Below are positions 10,956-24,320 of a DNA stretch of 64,000 nucleotides, piece after piece (the stretch's first letter is position 1; each line of letters starts with the position of its first letter). Both the position numbers and the translations under genes were made by a program. The notes beneath the pieces were generated by a model. It was given only the letters and a program-made list of their open reading frames with translations, was not told the DNA's origin and did not search any database. The DNA lies in contig JBBMNZ010000027.1 in the NCBI GenBank assembly GCA_037954325.1, forward strand, positions 11,475,001-11,539,000, in the 5' to 3' direction. The DNA comes from Fistularia commersonii (taxonomy: Eukaryota > Chordata > Actinopteri > Syngnathiformes > Fistulariidae).

Positions 10956-11221
10956 TTAACCCTTGTGTTGTCTTGCGGGTCAAAAGTGACCCACTACCAT
11001 TTTTAGCTGTAGAAAAATCACCTTAACCTATTTTTTTTCCAACTTATAATTTTATGACTTCTCCTAAAGAGACCCCATAATTAGAAAAAGTGATACATCT
11101 TTTTTGTTTATGTTTCCGTGTGGGCTGTACACCACTAGGGTACAAAGATTGTCTTATGGGTCATTTTTGACCCGTAGGACAAGGGGGAGTAAACACAATT
11201 TTAAGATCGCACGAGGGTTAA
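10956..11221. mobile_element. piggyBac-type MITE
   Basis: The 266-bp element is flanked by TTAA on both sides. The ends read CCCTTGTGTTGTCTT and, inverted, CCCTCGTGCGATCTT. Two internal palindromes of the GGGTCAnnnnTGACCC type are typical of the common fish piggyBac-related MITE. It is noncoding and sits directly after the 195-bp array. Confidence 0.85.
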
Positions 11222-12984
11222 ATACATTTGTATTGGAAATCCTCCTCGAAAGTCTGCCGTGGATACACTTCCTTGGATTTCTAGACCGATCCTGTCAGCG
11301 TGCCAGGTTGTATTTGCATACGATCCGGTGTTTAGAGAAGAACCGGTGTTGAGAGAGGCCCTCGGGTTTAGCCCCGGGCCGATCCCGGGGCCATTCAGAC
11401 GCCCCGCTGGTTGTTTACCGGTCAAGCCTCACCTCAGCCGTCCGCGGCCGGACCGCAGCCCTTTGTTTGGGAGCCAGTGTAAGCACTCTTATCGCCCCTC
11501 TCTTCCCTTCTATTTACCCCCCGATGGCAGTAGCTGTCCTCGGCCTCCACCTCTCCCGGCCCGATGCTGACCACAGATGTCCCCTTGACCCGGGGGGCCG
11601 AATCTCGAGGTGAACCAGAGGACACGAGGAGCCGAAGCGAACCCTGTCTATTTTACTTGGGACGGGCGTAAACATTTCCATGCCTTTGCGGGAGAGGGCT
11701 GCATAAACAAACGCCGAGGCGAGGAGGTATTCCGGTCGGCGGAGACGCGGAGTGATGATAACGTTCCGAGCACAAAGCGGGCCGGAGGGGCAGCCCGGGG
11801 CGTCTCGCTAGCAACCCCCGCGAAGGGTTGTGTTTTTCAAAAAAAAAACAAAAAAAAACGGACAAGAATCTGTCTATTCCATCTCATAACAACATGTCAC
11901 TCACTCACTCATCAGACGGGAGGTTCGCCGCCGCCGCCGCTCGCCGAGTTGTATATCGCTTAGAAACCTCACCGGCCACGGGTCACGTTGGCGAGCGTTT
12001 CCGAGGGCGGAAAGTTTGGAGAAAAAGAAAAAGGGCCCGAGCAGAACCCGGGGTTTGCACTCCATAAAAAGCCGGCTAGCTGACCGCCGGTGTCTCTGGA
12101 GCAGTTAACACCCCATGAAATGCCTCCGATGACTAGAAACAGGACTTGAGGCGACCCGCCGCGCTCCTACGCTCACTGCGCCCAAAGGAAAACCCTGCAC
12201 GCCTGCGGATATTTGATGATTTCACCAGGCCGAGGGAAATGGCTTGACCAGATCGCGCCACCTGAATGGAGGATGACCAGAGGGGTGGGAGGAAGGACGC
12301 GTAATAAAAACAACCAATCCAGTTTCCTTTCTGGCTGGTGTTAATGTCACCGACACACACGGAGCAAAATTCCCTTTCCCTCCACGTCGCGGCGACCGTA
12401 GGCCTCACTCATAGCGATGACGATCACACGATAAAATACAAATAGTCGACGTTGATGATCGCATAATCCAGAATGACCTTCTCGACAATGAACCGGCCGC
12501 GATGGGGGATTCGGTCGGGGCGACACGTTGCATAAATTGGAAAACGTAACATTTCCGTTCACGTTTAAAGAAAATAAAACACTTTAGAATTGCTGGTAAA
12601 GGTATCAAGGATGATATTACTTCCTGATTCGGTGCCTTCTATGAGTTCATAATCCTGTTTTCAAGGTGAACCGTCTCCATGCTCCCTCATATAGCCAGAA
12701 TTCTTCCATCCTTCCATCTCCAGGACGACGGTGACGACCTTTCCTTCCTAATACGAGAAATCGGTTTGACTGCCGGTAGAAAAGAAAGGCATCCGGTAGC
12801 GTTGTAACTATTGCTAGCCGCTAGAAACTACTGTGTTGCTCTCACGCCTGCTAACATCACATCACATCTTCCTCCAAACCTCCCGCCAGGCAGTTCCAAC
12901 CTTCACCATCCCTCCTCTGTCCACGTCCGAACCATCTCAGTCGGACTTTATCTCCAGAACATCTAAACATGGGCCGCCTCTCAC

Positions 12985-13175
12985 CTGGATTTCTTAATAT
13001 ATCCTATGCTGCCTCCTCGATGCTGTGTCCACAGCCTCGCCGCCATCTTGTCCACCTCTTGTACCCTTTCTGTCTTTTGAACTGCAGGTTGTTGCTCAAA
13101 TTTGGCAAGTTGCTAAAATCCTTGCTATAAAAAAAACACTATTAATCAAATTCAACTGGGATAAATAAGGTGAGC
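12985..13175 (+). repeat. Solitary copy of the 195-bp unit
   Basis: It has the same order of blocks as the array 2.2 kb to its left: ATCTTGTCCACCTCTTGTAC, a pyrimidine tract, AACTGCAG, an 83-base cassette, then AATAAGGTGAGCG. It diverges right after the donor-like site. It may mark a dispersed element from which the array grew, or a piece displaced from the array. Confidence 0.8.
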
Positions 13176-13330
13176 GGATCGGATCGCTGTTTGCGTACGC
13201 TAGCAGCACGCCGCCGCGCTCCTGGAGCTGGTTGGACGGACTCTCCACAGAGGGGAAAATCCCATTAACCCCCGAGAAAAGAAATAAAGCCAGACCGCGC
13301 TCACTTTTCTGTGACATCACGCTTGTAGTC

Positions 13331-13361
<31 letters not shown>

Positions 13362-16254
13362 TGTGTGGGTGTACACGTGTGTTTTTTCCTACCCCTCTGT
13401 TTGTGGTCACATGATTACAGCTGGCTCCCAACTGAGGCATATCTGGAATTATATTTGTCCTGTTTCCATTGCATAAGACAGGTCTGTGAGTGTGTGTGTG
13501 TGTGTGTGTGTGTATGCATAGAGGAAGGGTAAAAGGTGTCAAGCATTGTTGCTCAGATCTTCACTCCAGGACCAGGAATCTCTAAAATATTATCAAAAGG
13601 AAAAAAAATAAAGGGAATGACAGAAACAACTAAGAAAAACAAGGCTTTTTCTTTGCATAATTATGTTGAAATAACTGCTGAAATATCTGCGTAAGACCGA
13701 GCAGCGCGGTTGTCACGCTTGTCAGAAACTTGCGTTACATACCAGAAAAACACCAAAGAAAATTCCCCTGATTTTAATGTGATATACAATTATAGGTTGG
13801 CGTCGACGATATAGCATCTCTGCTAAGCTTGCTGTGAAGGCGGGCGGGTTTCGGTTAATGTTCTCTCGCGATCTCCGTGGCGACGGGGAAACCGAGGCCT
13901 TTGTGCCGAGGCTGACCCTTCGCGACGCGAGCGGCCATCAATTACGTCGAGCGCTCGAATGGGCAGCGCCACACACAGCAGATTATATGGAGTGTAAAAC
14001 ATTAGAAAAATGTGTCTGAAACATCACAGTAACATGTTTGAAGTGACAAAAGGTTTTCGAAAAAGGGGGGGGGAGGGGGGGGTGGAGACGCCCGGGAAAA
14101 AAAAAAAAAGGGGAAGACCCCCTGACATGTGATTTTGTTTGAAGGCATTGTCACGCACTCAAAAGTGGAGCTCGGTCGCTTTTTCGCCGCCCCGACGGCA
14201 GTCCATCTTCCGGGGCAGAATGCGAGCAGCGTGGAAGGGACATATGCTTTCCAGGGGAGGCTCGGGGGCGGTCAAACGGAGCTGAACTTGCTGGCTTTTG
14301 TGGCGGCGAGGAGAAAAGGCGAATCTGTTGTCCCAACGGGGCCACAAATATCACATTAGATTAAAAAAAAAAAAAAAAAAAAAAAAATCGCCGGCCTGTT
14401 TCTCTCCGGCGTTTTTTTTTTTTTTTTTTTGTCCGTCGTACGATAACGATCGCGGATCCAGTTGGGCCTAATGGCCGGACCACATTGTTCTCTTTCAGCG
14501 CTGGCTATGCGGTAAGCGAGCAACATGGTACACACACACACACACACACTCCGCACTGGTCTGGCAAGAATGCGACATCCATTCATCACCGGAGAGCTTT
14601 GAGAGGTGATCGGACTAATTCGGCACAATGAAGAAAGAGCTCGACGGAGATGTTTGTGATGAGCGTGACACTCAAGCACCTTCTGCTGTGTTCAAACCCC
14701 CCGCCCTTCACCCCTTCGCCGTATGAAAGCCGAGTCTAGATCCCGGCCAGATAGTAGATTGCGATCGGCACCTCGCTCGTCTGCCAGTAAAAAGCTTTTT
14801 GCTGACTGGGGCCGGGGCCAGCCCCTCCAAACCCCAGAGCTACAGTGTAACACATACTGCACCCTAATTCGGGTCTTCAGAAATGCTAAACCAATGAAAA
14901 AAGGGTTTCCATCCATTTAGACACGGTCGCACAGAGGAGTTTTGTTTTTGGGGGGAGGGGGGGGGGGATCAGACTGCGGGCTAACAGAGTTTTGATTGAC
15001 TACAAGACGTCTGTAACACAGCGATTCTTCAATTTGGACTCCTGGCCGAGAGCCGCCGAGGAATTGCAGTGAAAGCGAACAGGCCGTCTTATGTGTCGGC
15101 TGTGACATCAAATGTAAAGCATTTACCGGCGGCCCGCGAAAGGAGGCCGGCGGCGTCTGAGGCGGACAAGATGGATTTCTCTTCAAGGCCCGGCCATAAA
15201 AGGCTATGAGGTGCTGGAGCCACGGTGGACAAACCTTGACACGCAGGTGAGGGGGAATGTTTGAAGAGGAACTCGCGTTATTCGCCTCCAGCTCGATTTT
15301 TCCATCGCCGATCGCGTGTCATATTTCGGGTATTGAGAGGGGAAAAAAAAAACGGGGTCACCTCAACGGGAAAAAAAAAAGAACATCAGTTTGACCTTGG
15401 GTTCAACGGCTGCACCTCCGATTCGACGCCATTTACATGTTTTAAAATCCGTCGAAAAACCTGGATGCAAATAAAATGACTCAAATGGAGGCCGGGCACC
15501 TGGGACGATCTGAAAATATCAAACTCAAAACTAAAAAAAAAAACAAACCAGACGCTGACGCCGTTGTTCCGAGCGGTCTCAAATCGATCGCCGATGAAAA
15601 CGCGATACGGGCGAGGCGTGTTAAATCGCTTCGAGACTCCCCCCCCCCCCCCGATGTCTTATACCTGGGTGTGTGTGATCGCTTCCCACCCAACGCGGCT
15701 GATGAGAGCAGCTTAGGAGTGTTTATGAGACTGTTAGCCAGGAGCGGGTGCCGCCCCGCAGCTCTCGCCCAAATAAAACAGCCATTTATTACATCCAACA
15801 TGACCCTCTCATTATACACAAATAGGAATTAATGAGCGCTATATCGGGCACTCCCAGCGGAGCGTAGCCGGCCCGCTAAAGGACTAGCGTTAATTATACT
15901 GTCCTACATCTCCACCATTTAACACCACCCAACAGATCCTCGCCTTCGTGGCGTTACGCTACGCGAGGACGCGGCCGCTGGACGACCGACAGCCGTCTCG
16001 ACGTGCCCTCGAGCACGAACACCAAAACGCAACGAGTCCCGTTGCGATGCCGTTCCAACACATCCTGGTTGTTTTGTGACTCATTTCAATATCCCAGAAA
16101 ATAAAATCAACAAAAAGAGTGGGGCGGTCTGTTTAAAAACTAAGTTTACCCACGCCTGTGACGGATGACTATTTTTCTCCACGGTTGCCGTGGTTTCACT
16201 CCTTGATGACGGAGAACCTTGTGTGTTTATGGATCACCAAATAACAAGAATTAG

Positions 16255-16700
16255 TTTAAAGTCAAAGGCAAAGTCAGCTTTATTGTCAATTTCTCTGCAC
16301 GTACCGGACGTCCAACGCTGACACGAAATGAACAAAAAAATAATAATCATTGACTGCAAATTAGCAGTAAAGTGCACCGTTACAGTAAACAGTACACATT
16401 AAACTACGAGGTATGAAGTATAACGTGCACGCAGATACAACAGATATTTGATGGCATGAGTGATTTTTTTGTACGGTTCAGTGCAAAAGTTGTTAAGATA
16501 AGATAAGATAAGATAAGATAAGATAAGATAAGATAAGAACAACTTTATTTATCCCGAAGGAAATTGTTGTGCCAGAGTTTCAAGCAAAAACACAACAATA
16601 ATAGGTAATAGTAGGAAAGAGGGAGAATAATAAATACAATAAAATATAAATTGTCAAGGTTAAGGCTATCAAGTGTTTTAAGGTCTAAGGTTAAGTAGTA
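16255..16700 (-). mobile_element. Two adjoining LINE 3' ends (families D and C)
   Basis: The left part (16255-16330) reads AAAGTCAGCTTTATTGTCAA then TTTCTCTGCACGTACCGGAC, an inverted AATAAAGCTGACTTTGAC tail; the same block occurs at 6718-6775. The right part is a family C copy that begins with a (TAAGA)n pentamer array at 16494-16538. That array is its simple-repeat tail on the opposite strand. Confidence 0.7.
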
Positions 16701-17009
16701 ACATATTGGTATATAGTGCAATAGCAACATGATGGTTTTCTCTGTGCCAGTGTTTGCGATTAATAAGACAATGTAGTCTTCTTTTATGTGGTCTGGGTTG
16801 GTTAAAGCAACTGGTAAGTGCTGGCTACAGTAGTTAAGCGTGATTTCAAGACAGGAAATCTGGCATTTGTGGTGATTCCAGCAGGAAAACACAAACAGGG
16901 AGGGCCTGAAGTACAAATGCCGAACGTCGCTGTGACACCCAGTCGGACGATCAGGGAAAAAAAAACAACAACACTGGAATAGTCTATTTCTGGTGGCCTT
17001 GAATTAATG

Positions 17010-17050
<41 letters not shown>

Positions 17051-17060
17051 GCACACACAG
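17010..17060. repeat. (CA)n microsatellite
   Basis: About 18 perfect CA units followed by interrupted GCAC units. Confidence 0.98.
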
Positions 17061-17899
17061 AGGCAGTAAGGGTGCAGCATTGGGGAGTCATTGGTGCTCT
17101 TCTCATGCCCTTGTGGTAAAATTATTCAAGTAATATCATCACTTACAAACTGACTACTGGCTCTAAGTGCCCACAATTTATTGAGACTTGTTGCCCTAAT
17201 TTTTTTTTTTTTTTTTTTGGTTATTTTTATATGATTTGAGGATTGAAGCTCCCAGCCAGCCCCGATCCCCATCGAGGTTTGTGTTATATGCTTCTCAGAA
17301 GTGAAAACTAGTGAGTCGAAAACAGTGGTCAAAGCTAAAAAGGCATATCCCAGGGAGTATTTTTTATTTTTATTTTTTATTTACTTTTAAACAAGGGCTT
17401 TCTCTTTTAGACTTAAATGGGGAGTGAGTCTGTTTTAGGAGAAAACACAGACACGGATCTCTGTTGGATTATCCTCTCCGTGCTGCACGTGTCTTGTTTT
17501 GGAAGACGCGCCGGCTAACAAACAAGGCGTGAAACTTCACAACAAAAAAAAAAAAAAATGAATAAAATAAAATGCTCTCTGGATTTGTACTTCCTCCCGA
17601 CTGCACTCCCACTCGTTCCTCTAAAGAATCCTCTTTTTTTTCCTTTTCCGTGTTTACTCTCCCTCGCACCCTCCGATTCAAAAACGCAAAATCTTTACCG
17701 CAATCTCCTCTCTTGCAGTCGGCCTTTTACTCCGTCACGACCATTCATTGTTTTAAAAGGAAATTTCGTGTGTTTTAGGCCGCGACGTAAAAGATGCTCC
17801 GATAATTCTGATGAACTACAGCTACTGGAGTATTATTTATGGAGAATTATCCTGCCGGTAGCCATCAGGCCGTATAAATCCTCACTCTTGGTGGAGTCA

Positions 17900-18226
17900 T
17901 CGTGTGCAATAATTCTCCGTATGTGCAATAGATCCAATAAATGTTTTACTGCACGACAACCCCTACTTAAACACAAAATTAACACTTGTAATCATATACA
18001 TGTCCTTGTAAATACACATGAATATACATTACATATATTTTTACATACCTTTATTTATATTGATTTATTTTGATCTTTACAGTCCTTTTTATTTTATTTT
18101 TATTACTCGCTATTTTTATTGAGTTCTTTTTTTGATTCTTCCGCATTTGTCTCTGTCGCAGCAGCTGCTCTCAACGAGAAGCAATTTCCCCCCGGGGGAT
18201 CAATAAAGCATTCTGATTCTGATTAA
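17900..18226 (+). mobile_element. LINE 3' end (family B)
   Basis: An AT-rich 3' UTR ends in CTGTCGCAGCAGCTGC, then AATTTCCCCCCGGGGGATCA and AATAAAGCATTCTGATTCTG. The hairpin (CCCCGGGG) before AATAAAG and the (TGATTC)n tail are typical of L2/CR1-like fish LINEs. The left border is uncertain. Confidence 0.65.
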
Positions 18227-18941
18227 GTGCTTGCTATCTTTGCAAGTTGCAATATTTGAAGGGAAAGCTGGTCAAATCCGACCGGCCCTTTACGCAAGAG
18301 CTCTTTGTCGGGACAGAAAGATGAGAAGTTCCTTCTTGGTGAAAGAACTTAGCAACTCTTGTAGGAGATGCTTTCAGTTTGAGCTAATCTGGCTTTCGGC
18401 CTTCTTTTTGACCGTTTGTGGCTTTGGGAAGATAAATGATATATTTTTCTTTGTCATCTCAAAGCGTGCGGTCCGGAACCTGCTCGACATGGAAAATGTC
18501 ATGTTGTGCAGGCAAGTGTTTGGAAGTAAAGGGATGATTTAGCATCTTACGTGCTAAAAACGTAGCACGACGTGCGTCACGTCGCAGCAGTCCGAGTCCA
18601 ATCGCAGCGCAGAGATCATTTTGTAGATTGATTGGCCCTAATCCTTCGAGGGAGGTGAAAAATATAATGGACAGCAGCTAATCTGCCGTCGGCGGGGAGA
18701 ATATCATCAGAAGTATCGGCCACACGGCTATCATTTAGTACGTTTGAAGTACATTCATTTGTCCGCCATCTTTAACAATTTACTGCTCGATTATAGCAAC
18801 ATAGCTCATTTAGAAGGTAAAAATATATGTATTTTTCACTTCATAATCTTGAATTGGGCACGATGAGAAAATTATTCACGAAAGAGTGTCTTTCCATTTT
18901 TTTTTTTTTTTAATTTTGGAGGGGGAACTGATGGGAAAAAC

Positions 18942-19617
18942 ACACAAATAATTGTGTGTGAATGAGAGGAACTCGTGTGGAACGGTGAGGCTACAGGGAG
19001 TGGAGATCAAGAAGCTGGAGGATTTCAGGGACTTGGGGTCAACAGTCCAGAGCAACGGAGAGTGCGGAAAAGAGGGGAAGAGACGGGTCCAAGCAGGTTG
19101 GAATGGGTGGAGAAAAGTGTCAAGGGTACTATGTGATAGAAGACTTTCAGCCAGAATAAAAAGAAAGGTGTACAAGACAGTGGTGAGACCAGCGATGATG
19201 TTTGGACTAGAAACTGTTACGATGACCAAAAGACGGGAGGCAGAACTAGAGGTTGCAGAGATGAAGATGTTGAGGTTCTCTTTGGGAGTGACCAGGATGG
19301 AGAGGATCAGGACTGAGTCTATCAGAGGGACGGCACATGTTAGATGTTTTGGAGAGAAGGTCAGAGAAGCCAGACTGAGATGGTTGGGTCATGGACAGAG
19401 GAGGGATAGAGGATATATTGGTAGACGGATGCTGGAATTGGAGCTGCCAGGCAGGAGGTCTCGAGGAAGACCAAAGAGAAGATTTATGGACGTAGTGAGA
19501 GAGGATATGAAGTTAGTTGGTGTGAGAGAGGAGGATACAGAGAACAGGGTTAGATGGAGAAAGTTGACTGGCTGTGGCGACAGCTGACGGGAAAAGCCGA
19601 AAGAAGAAGAAGAAGAA
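18942..19617 (+). mobile_element. 5'-truncated RTE-like LINE, recent insertion
   Basis: The open frame 18952-19587 (211 codons) encodes the C-terminal part of a non-LTR reverse transcriptase, with motifs such as VYKTVVRPAMMFGLETV, EMKMLRFSLGVTRMERIR, GHGQRRD and GRPKRRFMDV. The element ends in a short (GAA)n tail. A 17-bp direct repeat (GAACTGATGGGAAAAAC) lies at 18925-18941 and 19618-19634, a perfect target-site duplication. The intact frame and perfect duplication suggest a young insertion. Clade assignment to RTE is by recall and is moderately sure. It is sense to the plus strand, thus antisense to fto. Confidence 0.9.
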
Positions 19618-21586
19618 GAACTGATGGGAAAAACCAGGAGAATGTCAACGTAATTCGGCGGGACGTTTTCGTATCACTTTCCGGCGGGAGACGTTTGTTT
19701 ACCGCGTCACCTTAGAAACCCCCGGACAGGCTCTAATCATCTAATCGATATTCGGTTAAACGATCATTTCTGCATAAAAAGAGACACCAGACGCAGGGCT
19801 CTGATCTATGTACGCTGTTGTCAAAGAGCCGTGTGGCTTTTCTTGTTCCGTCTACGTCAAAATCTTTTCAGCGGCAAAGTAAACAACTACACCTTTGGCC
19901 AGGCGCGAGAATAATTTGCACGTCCGCCTACAGATGTGCGGACGGCGGGGACGATGTCAAGCGCCGGTTAGGGGTTGCTGTACATCTCGGGCCGGGAGAA
20001 TCTTTCTTTCATCGTTGTACTTCCCGCGCCCGTCGGGCGTCGCTTCTCGAGGCGCCTCCCCTTCCTGGCGACTCTCTCCGTCGGTATGACACAGGAAGGA
20101 GCGTGCGGCGGTAGAAGGGGGGGGGCCCGCAGCCCCGCAGCCAACCCCGCCATCCGCGCTGAATGCGATTAAACCGAGCAGTGATTAATCTGGGCTGCCC
20201 CGTAATTCCTCTTTACCACTTTAATGGATGTTATCTCTCCTCCTCTGAAGGCTTATCTTGCTGATCGGGGCCGAGGATGAGGAGAAGGAGAGGCAGAGGA
20301 GGAGGGTGAGAGTAGGGCATGATGGGGAGGGGGGGGGGGATCACCAAATCCATACAGAGGTAAGTAAATAAATAAGTAAATAAGTAAGTAAATAAATAAA
20401 TGCAGGGATTGAGGGAGCTGCTAAGCGGATAAGGCAGATCAGGCTCTGTAAAGTGCTCATTTGTTTTCTAAGAAGACAAGACAAGCTGCTTTCAGAGGCT
20501 GCTGATACAGTAAGAAACACTGTCAACATCACAATTCGCAGACAAACAAAATAAATTATCCAAACCGCTATCGATAAATCCCCCCCCCTCTCTCCCCCCG
20601 TCGCCACGACGAGTCACACTCCCGAAGAGTCGCCGAGACAAAAAGTAAAGGTTGTCGGAAACGGGCGCGTGGGAGGGTTTCTTTCCTAAACAGCATTGAT
20701 TTATTACGACGGCATTGTTTTTTGGGTTTTTTTTTTCCGGTGCTGTGACACAAACCGCTCCCCCGGCGGGAGGAGCGCGGCGCTGGAGTTTTTCTGATGC
20801 GTTCCAAAATCAAGTCATTCGTGAAAAAGTCAAAGACGACGAGCGACGTCCTGTTCTTGGGAAATAATTGCGCATTCGGAGGGTTCGGCGACGTTTCGCC
20901 TCGCATCGTCGGGGAAAATCGCGAGACTGCGACGATGCTAATTAATCCTCTGAACTCTCCAAGTCACCAGTGGCTGTGAAAGATTTGTTTTCTACTTCTT
21001 CGACAAAACAAACAGAACTAAACTTTTATGGCATAGCGCTTGTTCAACTTCAGCCGGCTCTTAAAGAAGTAACGTCAGGAGGAGGGTCGGACGTGTTCGT
21101 ATGTGGCCCTCTGATCGACAGGCGGCCTCTGCGCTGTTAAACCGGACTGCCTACCGTCACCCTGAGTGCAGGATAAGGGGTGTAGACTATGAACTGCTCA
21201 CCTTGGATCAATTGCTAGTCATTCACAGGGCCATTATATATATATCCAATTATACATACATACATGCATACACATTATATCTATAAAGGGGATGCTAAAG
21301 TTGCGATGAAAAGATGAAAACATAAACAAACGTGTTCATAATAAGCATAGAAAATGCAAAAAACAATGTCATTCGTTATTTAATTCATTATCTGCATTCT
21401 TGATCCTGCACAAAGGGGTTGTGGGTGGGCCACAAATAAGGTTTATTTTTGTTTTACATATAAGTGTATATGTATATTACATACATTATAAATTTGCATA
21501 TTTGCAATGTATGCAAGCAACATATGCATTGTAAAATATTGTGGATACTTGTTTATATATATGTATATGTACATATATATATATAT

Positions 21587-21941
21587 ACTGCTCAAAAAAA
21601 TAAAGGGAACACTTGAACAACACAATGTAACTCCAAGTCAATCACACTTCTGTGAAATCATAGTGTCCACTCAGGAAGCAACACAGATTCATTTTGACTT
21701 GTTTTAAGGACATTACATCAAAGTTGGATCAGCCTGGAGTTTGTTTTTACACTTTAATTTTGAGTGTGATTCCTAATCAGACCTCCATGGGTTGATACAA
21801 TTGATTTCCATTGATCACTTTTGTGTGATTTTGTTGTCAGCACATTCAACTGTGTAAAGAGCAAAGTATTTCATAAGAATATTTCATTCATTTAGATCTA
21901 GGAAGTGTTTTTTAAGTGTTCCCTTTATTTTTTTGAGCAGT
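21587..21941. mobile_element. MITE with perfect 28-bp terminal inverted repeats
   Basis: The 355-bp element begins ACTGCTCAAAAAAATAAAGG and ends with its exact complement through 28 bases. It lies in a TA-dinucleotide tract, consistent with TA-targeting transposons. The sequence resembles a very widespread fish repeat whose ends read CTGCTCAAAAAAATAAAGGG; I cannot assign the superfamily firmly (Tc1/mariner-like is plausible). Noncoding. Confidence 0.9.
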
Positions 21942-21963
21942 GTATATATATACATATATATAT

Positions 21964-22247
21964 ACCGTAATTTTCAGACTATTGAGCGCACCTCAATATA
22001 AGCCGCACTGGCTAGCCGGTCGCCGTCTCGGACTTCCTCCTGCGCACTAAAACCGTCAAAGTCGTCTTCGTCGGTGTCGGAATTGAACGGACCCAGAATT
22101 TCCCGGTCATGTCATCAGGTCCGATGTGACGAGGACAAATGTTTTAGCGGCGTGAAGCTTGTTAGCGTGCCCCACCCAAAGTCCATATATTAGCCGCATC
22201 GTTGTTTACGTGAAAAAAGTCACGGCTTATGGTCCGGAAATTACGGT
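21964..22247. mobile_element. MITE of the ACCGTAATTT family
   Basis: The ends read ACCGTAATTTTCAGACTATT and, inverted, ACCGTAATTTCCGGACCATA. It is 284 bp, sits only 22 bp from the previous MITE and is flanked by TA repeats. The ends are related to the element at 58353. Noncoding. Confidence 0.85.
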
Positions 22248-23515
22248 ATATATATATATATATATATTTATATACATACATACATATATACATGCATACA
22301 TAAGAAAACACTTTGTGAAAAAGATAAAATATAAAAACAAACATGGATCGGACGTGTTTGTTAGTTTATATTAACCATGGAAAGCATCGAAAACAATGTC
22401 ATCCATTCATTTATTCATTAATTCATTATCTAAACCGTTTATCCTGTACTCTGAGTCGCAGGTGGGCCAATAACAATAGGATATTTAATATCTTCTTTAC
22501 AAAGAAAATGGGTACCATTAGCTATGTACTGATAGTAGCTATGTAGCTGTGCCTAAAGGACATGCCCCCCTGCAGCAACACTATTTTAGGCCCAAAATCA
22601 GTGAAGCGGTCACTTCCACAAACAACTCGGGGTTCAGAGGATTTCACCAACCGCTTCAAAATCAACTCCGGAGACGTGTTTCTTCCTTTTTACGATCTGC
22701 TTTTACACCATCTCTTGCCCACGATGTCCAAACCGTGATGCACGCGCGGCGGATAGCTAACCTGTTCGTACGCGTGCGCGTCCGGGACGCATTGACGAGT
22801 GACAAGGTTGAAACCCGTCCGCGTCTCTCGCCTTTTTTCTTTCTCTGTTTTAAGCTCGCAGCGACGTAGCGGCGGGACGGCAGACAAACCTCTGCGGGAT
22901 TTCACTCGCTACCAGCGTACATCTTTAGCTACAAAGCCGCAGGCTACATTGGCTCCAGGTAACATAAACGCTCCCTTCGAGCCACCGCGTATCTGGCCCA
23001 TGAAAATTCTCTAAAGGGGTTTAAGCATTTACGCAGAACACTATCAGGCACCGCCGAAAATTCAGCTTACCCTGTTGAATAGGGACTTCAAAGAGAATTG
23101 CAAATACCTTTTTGCACAGCTACATTTTCTCCCCTTTCTCCCATCTCCTCTCTCAGTCTGCCTCCGTCTCACCTTTTCATTGCAGTTTTTCAAGCGTGGG
23201 TCCCGCCGTGCGATGTTAAAATGTATTATCAGACATATATTTCCTGTTTGAATGAATAATAACACTAATCTCGGACTAATTTCTTTAAAAAAAAAAATGT
23301 AAAAAAAAAAAACAGCAGCTCTCCTCTAAATAGGGCCAAAAACACGGCGGCTAATGCAGAGCCGTTGGTAAACAAGGCTGTGCAATTCTGAACGCGGGGG
23401 TGGGGAGATTAGGGCATTGAGTCGACCCGATAAGGAGAAACAGCTGCTAACGTCCAGGTAACGGCACATATTGACTCAAAATGAACTGCCACCGAGCTGC
23501 AACTCCCCTCCCTGC

Positions 23516-23519
<4 letters not shown>

Positions 23520-23553
<34 letters not shown>
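23520..23553. repeat. (CA)n microsatellite
   Basis: About 16 perfect CA units. Confidence 0.97.
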
Positions 23554-23555
<2 letters not shown>

Positions 23556-24119
23556 GACCATCCAGCATTTCATTTCCATGACCACCATTACTGATTCAAT
23601 GTCATTTTTAATTTTTCCTTTTATTATTTTAAAGTCTATTAGAGTCACGTGGTGCTCAAAATGCAAAACAATACGGCGGATAAACAGTATGATATAATGT
23701 AGGAGATAATAAATGGTTCCATAATGAGCAATAAAAATGCCCCTTAAAGTCTTTACTGCTTAGTTCACACTTATAATTAATTTGAGTTCCATGTGTGTGA
23801 GTGGATATAAAATTCTGCCCAGCTATGCGAGTAAAACGCCAAGCGAAAAAAAAAAAAAAGAAAAGAGAGGTGGGGGGGGACTGCTGGTAAACATCTGCGT
23901 CCCGAGTCACTCGCGGCCTCTCGTTTTTCGACATATGCTGCCTTTTTTCCCTTTTTTTTTTTTTTTTCTTCTCCTCCTCCGGCACGGCGAACTATCCCAA
24001 TAATGCAGAGCAAAAGAAAAATCCCCCCCCCACACACACACACTCACACACACACACACACACCCTTTCGCCCCCTGAAATTATTTACAGCGAAACGCAC
24101 AACAGAAAAACCATAACAT

Positions 24120-24320
24120 TTATAATGTTTTACAAAGCCATCAAATAAATGGAGAGGGGGGATTAATTGCCCCGGCTCGACCTTAAAATAATTATTTTGA
24201 GTCATGCAACTCCAAACTCCAATGAAATTGATACACTTTGATAATTAGATTCTTGGCACTGACCCGTTGAAGTCAATAAAGGTTATGAAGGCCAATTGCT
24301 GTCTAAACGCATTACGGGCG
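24120..24320. promoter_or_regulatory. Candidate conserved noncoding element in intron 7
   Basis: A unique AT-balanced block between microsatellite clusters with TTTACAAAGCCATCAAATAA, GATTAATTGCC, TTTGATAATTAGATTC and AATAAAGGTTATGAAGGCC. Homeobox-type TAATTA/ATTA cores are dense and there is no coding frame. Confidence 0.3.

Noticed and set aside
16494..16538. Regular short repeats as a possible CRISPR array
   Set aside because: It is a perfect pentamer (TAAGA)n without spacers, the tail of a LINE 3' end. No CRISPR-like structure exists in the window.
17558..18073. 171-codon plus-strand frame
   Set aside because: It runs across AT-rich sequence and a LINE 3' UTR; no domain and low-complexity composition.
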